The notes under the pieces were generated by a model that did not search any database, was not told where the DNA came from, and saw only the letters and a program-made list of their open reading frames with translations. From Bradysia coprophila (lineage: Eukaryota > Arthropoda > Insecta > Diptera > Sciaridae), in assembly GCF_014529535.1 (NCBI RefSeq), contig NW_023503376.1, positions 4,431,608-4,495,607 on the forward strand: a stretch of DNA of 64,000 bases, given 5' to 3'. The position numbers and the translations under genes are program-made. Position 1 is the stretch's first letter. Each line of letters begins with the position of its first letter. This document shows positions 56,266 to 64,000 of the stretch, piece by piece.

Positions 56266-57048
56266 TTATTAGTAAATACTATTAAACCGTTGAAAACGTT
56301 TTGTTCATTCTCAAAACAATATGCCGAGCACATACACACAGCTGTAAAGTTTCTTGTTTTCGTTTTCATAGTAACTTAGCAATTACATTCAAATCGTCAG
56401 CAAATGAATAAATCAAAAGATTCATTATTGACGAGTTCATAACCATGGGGATAAGAATAGTTATTCATATAGCTAGTGATCGCTAGTGATGTAACGTGGC
56501 AAGTTAAGTTATGTGTGAATTTTGTTGATCCGAAGACGAGGTCATTAATCACACGAAAATGTTTCACTAACATTTCCCTAAAACACCTCAGTTAAAAATC
56601 AGTAACTGTCGGACAATACGTCAACAAAAAATCATTCCTTCATTTTTCATCGCTTGGAGGGCGTACAAGAATTGTATTTCATTCACTCACGTTAACTTTT
56701 GTCGCTCAGTTAACTGTGAGGTTAGATTCTCCACGGCCAATTTTGTTCGTGAAGAATTAACTTGTCAATGAAACTTGACATTTCTGATGCAAATAAGTTT
56801 TCGATTTCCGTATTGATGAAAAATAATTATTTTTGAGTGATGACATTGTGTTTAAATAGTGAAAAACAATTAAATAAATTTTGTTTATATTCCATCGGCA
56901 GTTGTCAAAATTCACTTTCATCAAGTGGGGACGAAATATGAATATTTTGTCCTGCCTGTCAAATTCTGAATCACTCGGGAAAAACTTTTCATACGCTACA
57001 CAAACTAAAAGTGAACAACACGTTGTGTAATCTTAGTTAGAACTGAAG
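56266..57048. other. Intergenic, nothing identified
   Basis: No ORF or clear repeat; a weak GATCCGAAGACGAGGTC relative of the hairpin core lies near 56,529. Confidence 0.35.
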
Positions 57049-57057
57049 ACCTCGGAT

Positions 57058-57585
57058 ATGCACATCGATGCGAGTTGGCAAAAGAAGTTAGAAAATGATA
57101 TTCAAAATTTAAAGAATTATCGCTGCGAACGCATAAATAATTCTAACGGAAATACTTGCTATTTCACTCCTCATTCGCCATACCATCGGTTATGTCATAT
57201 CCTAATCCCGTAATCCTTAAGATTTTTTGCAACATCTAATCGTAAAATAGCTCCTTTATTTGATCTGCTTTTGCCACTTCCCTTTCATGATACGGACGTA
57301 GATGAAATGTGTTTGTCAACTGGTGACCACTTTTGTCAAAATCTGGTGTCAAAACATTCGTCAAACGTAACACCGAAAAATTACCAAAACAGTTATCTCT
57401 GGAGAAACAACAAGTCGGAAGTAACGAGCAAATGCTTAAACTTGCCGTACATGCAATTACTAAAACAATCGTGCTGTTCATGCCATCGATATAATATAAG
57501 GGTAGATTGGCACACACGTAGAACCAACATCCGGAAATATATCACACACACAACACCACAAAATTTCAATCACAACACAAAATAA
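57058..57585 (+). pseudogene. Possible decayed coding sequence, unknown
   Basis: From ATG 57,058 the frame gives ~50 codons to a TAA at 57,208-57,210 and then, in the same frame, continues open to TAA at 57,583-57,585 (~124 codons). Composition looks protein-like, with several Cys pairs (for example QSCCSCHRYN). Because both parts are in one phase, a single premature stop could explain the break. No splice pair that preserves phase is obvious. I recognise no domain, and chance is not excluded. Confidence 0.22.
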
Positions 57586-57831
57586 AGCGAAGGCACGTTA
57601 AAGAGTACATTCAAAAAGGAAAGGGTCAATAGGATTTTCAAATATTTGTATGGCTTTATTCCGCCCCATTTCTTAGAACGTAAGTTACGTTACACATACA
57701 TTCATGCTGTCTTTCTGCACAAATGTTCTTTGTGTTCGGTTATCTACCCAATATTATATCGATGGTCCATGCACGACTGAATCGTCTGAAAATAACAACT
57801 TCCACAAACCGAACATCAGGTTTAGGTATTT

Positions 57832-58027
57832 CACATGACTAGGGATAAAAAGATGAAAAGTAGAGTTTTCGTGTGAATTTTGTTGCTCCGAGGCGAAGCC
57901 AAGGTCAAAAAACACATGAAAACGAGATTTTTTATTTTTATTCCGAGTTGTGTAATGGATTTTGCATGCTGAGGGCGTAGAAATTGGTGCTTGAAACATA
58001 AAAAGTACGGTTGGAGACGCATGTAAA
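57832..58027. repeat. Dispersed hairpin repeat, copy 4
   Basis: Inverse orientation relative to 43,187-43,387: CACATGACTAGGGATAAAA, GAGTTTTCGTGTGAATTT, TCCGAGGCGAAGCCAAGG, TTTATTCCGAGTTGTGTAAT and GCATGCTGAGGGCGT. The GGCAATTTCGCGAGTTG segment of the 28.2- and 49.5-kb hairpins follows at about 58,127. Confidence 0.75.
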
Positions 58028-58149
58028 TAACTATTGTCCGGCAAGGATTATTTTTCTTGCATCTGAGGCGTATTCGTATTATCTGACAATAGTTATTTGT
58101 GTATCTGTTTTGGACGATTGTTTTTAGGCAATTTCGCGAGTTGAAAAGC

Positions 58150-60205
58150 TATTTTGTTTGTTTTTTTCCATCTGTTTGTTAACTTGTTTTCTATTTGAAA
58201 AACATTTGCATTTTTATTAGAACATTTGGGACTCTAATGGAGTTACCTATATGATATAATATCACAAGATGTACTTAATACGAAACCTTAGCCACATAAC
58301 AATCGTGAGTCTGCAGAAAATGAGACATCGAAGAGTAAGCAGCAAAAGCAACATAGTAGAACTTTTGATGAAATTCAATCTTATCACTTAGATGTATGGT
58401 TTGCACATGCCGCAGCATTTAGCAAAAAATCTATTTATAATTTCGTTCATCACACAAAATTGTATCCCATGGCTCTGATCAACAAAATAACACTGACGTC
58501 AAAATAACGAACACTTTAGAAAGATTGCACCACCAGCTCATTTAGCATGTTTTGATTAGCGTTTTTCGTGTACAGAAAGTATGTTAATTGCTTATCTTAT
58601 CTAACATCATTTATCTAATTATGAATTAATTAAATAAATAATTTAAATAAATTTGTAACTAGATGTAAACCATTGTAATGTCTGCTATGATGACGCTCAA
58701 ATGAGAAGAGAATTCTGAATTAAAAGTGTTCGGGAGACCACCTAACTATTACGGATCATTTGTTGTTGAGAGAGTTACGATATACGGAACAACCTTGATC
58801 TTATATCAAAATCATGAAGTGAAAACCATGTCCCATTTGTTACCGTCTTTTACTTGTGTGCTTCTGCACAATCTACCTATTATTTACGTTGCTTCCGTTT
58901 CTGTCTGCTGATGTTTTATTTCCTAACACAAATAACTTAACCTTTACTGATAACCGTCGGAAACACTCAGAGAATTTAGAAATGGTCCAAATTTTTAGAT
59001 GAAAGTGAATTTTAGATGCTTTGGATATTCGAACGTCTTGTTGTCAGAGTCATATCCAGGGATTATTTTTGGGAAAACATGTTCCAATATTTTCTTGAAT
59101 TTTCCAATATTTTTCTAAATTTTTCCCCAAAGTAGCACCGATCCACTGGCCTGACACCAGTGCCTATTTTTGGAAATTTTTACCAAAATTTCCAAAAAAT
59201 TTCTAAAAAATTTCCAAAAATTGAGAAAGTTCAAAAGTCGAATATTTTCATAATTTTGAACGGTTTTGGTATTTTTTAACTAAAATTGTAATTTGAAGAC
59301 ATATTTACCCATTCATGCGACATGACTCTAATGATAGTATGTAGTAGAAGTAGATGTACAATTGAAATAGATGTCACAGAAACTGGACATGACACATTAG
59401 CGAATTATAAAAAAATGAAATTTCATTGCATGACAATAGAAGTTTTCTGATAGTTTAATTCAAAAAACTCGTAAGGCTATTCGAAACTGAGCAAAAATTT
59501 CATTTTTCTTATAATTCGCTAAAGTGACACTTCCTGTTATTTCACTATATTTAACTATTATTAATAAGGTACGGTTTCGCGAAGCCTCGGCAATGCAACG
59601 GTGTTTCATTTTCCCACCTCTTTTCATACAACTCTTTGATTTCCACCAGTAGCACGGTGGACAAGAGAAAGTGATTTTCTGTCAGTGTACCTTCGCTGGA
59701 AACAAGAGCAATTGAACGGTTTCTTCGTTCATAAATAATTAAGTTCAACTTGAACTGGATTAGCAGCTTGAAAGTTACACAAATTTGTCTGTTACGAATA
59801 AAAATGCGCTGGAATTACAAAAGTGAATTGTTTTGAATTATTTTCAAGTAGAAAACGACAACAAAACGAGTTTTTATTTCGTGGCACACATTACAAACGG
59901 TATAACTTCGATATACACAGGTGATTTGAAGATATTCATACTCATCATTCAGTTGGATATCGAATTCCGTTGAACGGTAATGGAACGGACCATCGAATTT
60001 ACGAAAAAAAATAAAAATAAAATTTTGCAGATTTCATTACACGGTTTTGTAGATAATGTATAAACGTTAGTGGACATTGCACGCAATATAATTTTTGCAT
60101 TTGGTGTGTTAGAGTGTTTGTTCATGATATAATAATCGACCGTCGGTCGTCGGTTAGTCTAGCTGATTAAAATTCGATTTTGCTAAATTTGGATTGCTTA
60201 AAACG
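58150..60205. other. Intergenic, upstream side of the GH30 gene
   Basis: No recognisable gene. Simple AT-rich stretches are present. A pair of GAATTATAAAAAAATGAAAT / ATTTTTCTTATAATTCGC inverted segments at about 59,400-59,520 may mark a MITE. The 61- and 65-codon frames here have no recognisable content. Confidence 0.35.
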
Positions 60206-60321
60206 GTGAGTTTGGCAGTGCGTTTGCAAATATAATTTTGCTTTCCTCTTGTTGTACTTCCATTGATAAATCCTTCCCTCATCGAAGTAATTTTCCTTTT
60301 TTCAAATCATTTTTATTTTAG
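60206..60321 (+). other. Probable intron in the GH30 5' untranslated region
   Basis: AACG|GTGAG at 60,206 and TTTTATTTTAG at 60,321 form a plausible donor-acceptor pair just upstream of the start codon. Confidence 0.4.
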
Positions 60322-60338
60322 TTGCGACAACACAAATT

Positions 60339-61755
60339 ATGAACGTTCACAGTCTCTCCCCGCTCGTATTTCTGGGAACAGTCATTCTAACATTAAACTG
60401 GTCGGTTCATGCCAGCCAATGTCCGCTCAAATTCGAGGGATTTGGAGTTTTTCTCGGTTCTAATGACCATTTAGGGCGTTCCAAACCCGGCACCGAGGCG
60501 AAAGTTGTGCAGATTGTTTATGAGTCATTAGGAATCAGGTAATTGAATACATTTGGGTGGGTACTGGACACTGTTACGCTTATTCTTCCTTTTCAAAATT
60601 TATAAGATTAAGACGAACGGCTGTGTCATCTGTTACCGATCAATTCCCTCACATCTTCCGTTGAATACGAACCCTTCCATTAACATCTTTCATTGCCCTT
60701 TCAGACTATTTCGCACCTCATACGAACAGCAATTTTCGCCAGCAATCGACAAATACGAAATAAAGTGTAACGATCCGTACACCTGTTCATGGATCAACAT
60801 TCACGAAGCGGTCTCATCTTATCCAGATGTAAAAGTCTTTGCGTCGATTTGGAGTCCACCGCACTACATGAAAGACGAATTCTTCCATCTGTTACCCGAG
60901 TACGAAACAGCGTTTCTTCACTACATCCGAAACGTAACGGCGATGGTGAAGGGAGACTTTAACATTGACATCGAAAAGGTTTCGCCGGTGAATGAACCGG
61001 AAAACGTTTTCGCCCCATGGGATCACACGAACATGTCGCCAATGCAACTGTGTCGGATTATTCGGAATTTCAACGATCCGTTGATTTCAGTTTGTCCGGA
61101 AAATGCATGGTTTTCTGTAACGACCGCGTACTACAACATCTTGGGCTGTGTTAAACCTTGTGGAATAAAAGCAACGCATGCCTATGCCCTGAATACGGAT
61201 TTCACATCTCCCAATTTTAAGCTAGGATACTACGACCTGGTGAGTTATAATTACAGAGGAACAACTGGACCAATGTGGATGACCGAAGTGTCCAGTACTT
61301 ACCTAGATTCCGACACAACTCAAATGAATGAAGCGCTCGATTTAGCGATTAACATCGTCAACTTTGTCGGAGTGACGTGCATACAAAGGTACTACTTCTG
61401 GTATGCCTACACAAAAGGTCACTCCGGAGAGTCGTTGATTTGGGGCAATGAAGAGGGTGATCTGTTTCTACCCAAAAAGTTTTTCGTTTACAAACTGTTT
61501 GTCAGCGCCAGTAACACAACATCACACGGACCAGTCGACGTGAGTGGTTGTGAGGCCAAATCGTTTCCATGCATTCAATTCGACAAAGTGGACAGAGTGT
61601 TGGTTAACAAAGAATCCAGTGAAAGAACACTAGAAGTGAATGAATGCAGTTCGTTGTGCTGTGTTACGGAAAGTGACGACTTCATTTGCTTCGATAATAC
61701 CGAACGTTTGCCACCTAGGGCGGTTTGCCATTGTGCTTTAAATGTATTAAGTTAA
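60339..61755 (+). CDS. Secreted GH30 glycoside hydrolase (416 aa, 2 exons)
   Basis: Exons 60339-60538 and 60705-61755 join in frame (AG|A at the junction). The start has a signal peptide (SPLVFLGTVILTLNWSVHAS, cleaved before QCP). The family pattern is clear: FEGFG near the mature N-terminus, FRTSYEQQFSP, WSPPHYMK, acid/base Glu164 in SPVNEPE and nucleophile Glu261 in MTEVSS. GH30 enzymes cleave beta-linked glycans (glucosylceramide, xylan, beta-1,6-glucan or beta-1,6-galactan). The short length and VSPVNEPE context look more like microbial or fungal extracellular GH30s than like animal lysosomal glucocerebrosidase (~500 aa), but the exact substrate is open. A cysteine-rich tail (ECSSLCCV ... 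CHCALN) is unusual and may close with disulfides. AATAAA follows at 61,772-61,777. Confidence 0.85.
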
Positions 61756-61771
61756 CCATTGAACCATTGTG

Positions 61772-61777
61772 AATAAA
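61772..61777 (+). terminator. Polyadenylation signal of the GH30 gene
   Basis: AATAAA 16 bp after the stop codon. Confidence 0.7.
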
Positions 61778-62631
61778 AAGACAAAACGGAGATACCTCGT
61801 TCTTATACTGTTACAGTGGTTGTGCGGTATCCTGTCGTCAACGAATTTTTTAAGAAGATTTAAGTCAAAGGTAAACAAACTCTTAACAATATCATTTGTT
61901 CATGTGGTTTCCAATTCAAAAATGTAACGGGAATAACCACAAACAAAAAGACTCATTGAACATACCACCTGTATTCAAGTCCCTTTAGATAAAAGAAAAA
62001 CCCTTCACACAAGTCAATTCGTAAATCGTTACACTCTGATTCAAACACATATGTTCCAGTGAAGGGGTTCCTCTATTATTAACTTCTTAAAATTTTAAAA
62101 TTATAAAAACGAAAGATAAATTTGTCAATCTATTAATTGGGTATAATTTATAGAGTACAAGAATTGAATAGAAATGTTTTTTAGTTATAGGGGAAACCTG
62201 TGATTATCAGGTTTATATTTGGGCTGAGACAAATTTACTTATTGTTGTAATTGAGTATTTTAGTTCCCCGAATTGAATACATAGAATCCACTAAATTTGT
62301 CTTTGTTCGCAGACAAAAAAAAGGAAATGTTTACGATTTGTCGTTAACGACATGAATTTTTTCTATTTAATTGTGTTAACTCCTCCTCAAAAATGATGGT
62401 TCTTTTTTTGGGTCAGCTGTTGACATCAGCAAAAACTAAACCTATTCATGCTTGAGGAGTATATAGACCGATAATTCTGCAACAAGAAATTATTTTATGT
62501 ATTTCTCTACTGTCGATGTAGTAAACAAGATCCTCGACTTCGTCTCGAACCATTTACTCCATCTCGAACCGAGATACCGTTTTACATGGAAAACTGCAGT
62601 AGTAGTTATTTGTGCCACCGAGTGACAAATG
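61778..62631. other. Intergenic, nothing identified
   Basis: AT-rich, with GTGTTAACTCCTCCTCAAAA / CATGCTTGAGGAG forming at best a weak inverted pair around 62,373-62,460. No gene. Confidence 0.35.
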
Positions 62632-62632
62632 C

Positions 62633-63721
62633 TTTTTAGCCCCGTACGAAGTACGAAGGGGCTTATAGGATTACGATGCCGTGTGTAATTGATGGAATTC
62701 GAAGCAGACGTAAAGGGCAAAGTGTTTGCCTATGTTCAAAGATAACGAATCCGCAATAAAAATTTTGTCCGTCCGTCCGTCCGTCCGTCTGTCCGTCTGT
62801 CCGTCCGTCCGTCTGTCACGTCGATATCTTGAGTAAATCAAATCCGATTTCAAAAAAAAAAAATTCCCTGAAAGATAGTCAAAATAGTGAGGCTAAGTTC
62901 GAAGATGGGCGATTTTGGGTCGACCCTTCCGGAGCTGGGGCCCAATAAGTGCCTAACTGTTTTTCGACGATATCTCCAGACATTTAAGCACTACACTTGT
63001 AAGTGATACGTCAAGTGAAAGATATTTACAATACCGATCGACAAAAAAAAAGTTTATGGAAATTGGATGACCGACTCGTGAGTTAGACCCCTTGGTGTGA
63101 ACTAGGTACAGGGCGGCAAGCCGTTTTTGCTTGTAGGTTGGCCAAATTTGAACGTATTTAGATGGATTTTGCTTTATTAGATAGGTACCGTACCAATCAG
63201 GGAAAAAAAAGTTTATGAAATTCAATTCACCGGACCGTGAGCTAGGTCTCTTGGAGTGAGCTTATATGTGGCTACTCGGCCGTACAGTGAAGGTGGTGTT
63301 TTTTGTTAATATCTCGAGTAAACTTTGACCGAATTTCAATTTTTTTTTGTTTGAAAGGTACTAACGAATGTAAAGCAGCCGTACTACTTTCCACCTCCTA
63401 ACAAAATGGCCGTCGGCCGCCATTTTGGATTTTTGTAAAATCAATATAAATCGGTGAAAATGATACTTACTTAATTTTAGGTCAATTCGAAATTTGTGTT
63501 ACATTTGAAAGGAACGTCGTACGGGGCTTCGTAATTGCGCTATGCGCAATTTTTAAGACGTACACATTTCATAAGAATTTTACTTTACCGACGTTTACGG
63601 GCGCAGTAGGCTTACGGTAAGAGTAGGGCTACGGACGAACTAGGGTCACGTACGCAATAGATGTACGGGTTTGTACGGGGCTCAGTCGCAGCAAACGCTC
63701 CGACTGTTCTGACGGCTCGTT
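62633..63721 (+). repeat. Dispersed GCCCCGTACGAA repeat, copy 3
   Basis: Same ends as the 44.5-kb copy (TTTTTAGCCCCGTACGAAG ... CTCCGACTGTTCTGACGGCT), with a (GTCC)n microsatellite at 62,767-62,817. The interior differs and has only diverged monomer-like segments (CTTGGAGTGAGCT, CTTGGTGTGAACT), so the tandem monomers expand and contract between copies. Confidence 0.8.
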
Positions 63722-64000
63722 TACAACGTTTTTCTCAATACAGTCATTGAAAGTTTCCATTTCCATTTGTCACTCAGTTGAGAAAATATCTATTCACGCT
63801 TCAATGCCGACTGTTACCCTGTCGCAGACGGCAAGCATATTAACAGTTTTACTATCTGATCTATTACTTCATTTGATCATTTGATTTTCAGAGATTGATT
63901 TCAGAAATCTCTTACTTCATTTGTTTTTAACATGCTTTTTGCAATATAAGACTTCAATAGTCAGAGCTTGTCGTTTATTATTGCTGTAATTGTCGATAAC
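63722..64000. other. Window end, nothing identified
   Basis: No gene or repeat boundary is visible before the sequence ends. Confidence 0.35.

Noticed and set aside
57236-57517. 93-codon minus-strand ORF
   Set aside because: Overlaps the slightly better plus-strand frame, has no domain, and composition does not favour it.

Overview
This window reads as nuclear DNA of an insect, most likely a dipteran. The DNA is AT-rich. Its genes are split by short GT-AG introns (about 50-130 bp), and their products are typical insect families (SLC13 carrier, retinol-dehydrogenase-type SDR, A1CF/RBM-type RRM protein). The intergenic space is packed with foldback elements, MITEs and LINE debris. An amidase and a GH30 glycosidase, both apparently secreted, would suit a lower dipteran that feeds on fungi or detritus. 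That placement, and the species, is inference.

Layout. 1-2.4 kb: repeats, including a minisatellite and a large foldback. 2.43-6.5 kb (+): a 1294-residue coiled-coil protein in three exons. 6.6-13.3 kb: an orphan exon-like ORF, several inverted-repeat elements, hAT and LINE fossils and tandem repeats. 13.3-15.5 kb (-): a nine-exon secreted amidase, fully reconstructable at 557 aa. 16.8-22.8 kb: a foldback element made of dozens of copies of the 13-bp palindrome ACGATANTATCGT, and a non-LTR retrotransposon (end of ORF1 plus a 1016-aa ORF2) lying between two identical 730-bp direct repeats that carry the foldback arm. 24.8-25.4 kb (-): the 3' exons of a diverged A1CF/RBM-type RNA-binding protein. 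25.8-28.4 kb: a cluster of MITEs. 28.7-29.0 kb (+): a two-exon gene for a 62-aa secreted cysteine-rich peptide. 29.1-33.4 kb: a dispersed repeat with 145-bp monomers and a LINE 3' end. 33.5-34.7 kb (+): a four-exon SDR of 333 aa.

35,714-42,892 is an apparently complete 7,179-bp DNA transposon of the ISL2EU type, with long terminal inverted repeats and an AT target duplication. It carries a THAP-DDE transposase gene (-) and, divergently, a SWIM plus YqaJ-type nuclease gene (+). Both genes have open reading frames after splicing.

46.97-49.75 and 52.6-55.05 kb (-): two tandem paralogues of an SLC13 (INDY-like) carrier with the same five-exon structure (556 and 559 aa), separated by a cluster of hairpin elements. 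55.4-60.2 kb: mostly repeats. 60.3-61.8 kb (+): a two-exon GH30 glycoside hydrolase of 416 aa. The window ends in another copy of the 145-bp-monomer repeat family.

The genes do not form an operon or pathway. The amidase and GH30 enzyme look digestive or extracellular, the SLC13 pair would import carboxylates or sulfate, and the ISL2EU genes work together in transposition. A theme running through the whole window is a class of otherwise unrelated hairpins whose loops carry a similar GC-rich GCGAAGCGAG-type core.
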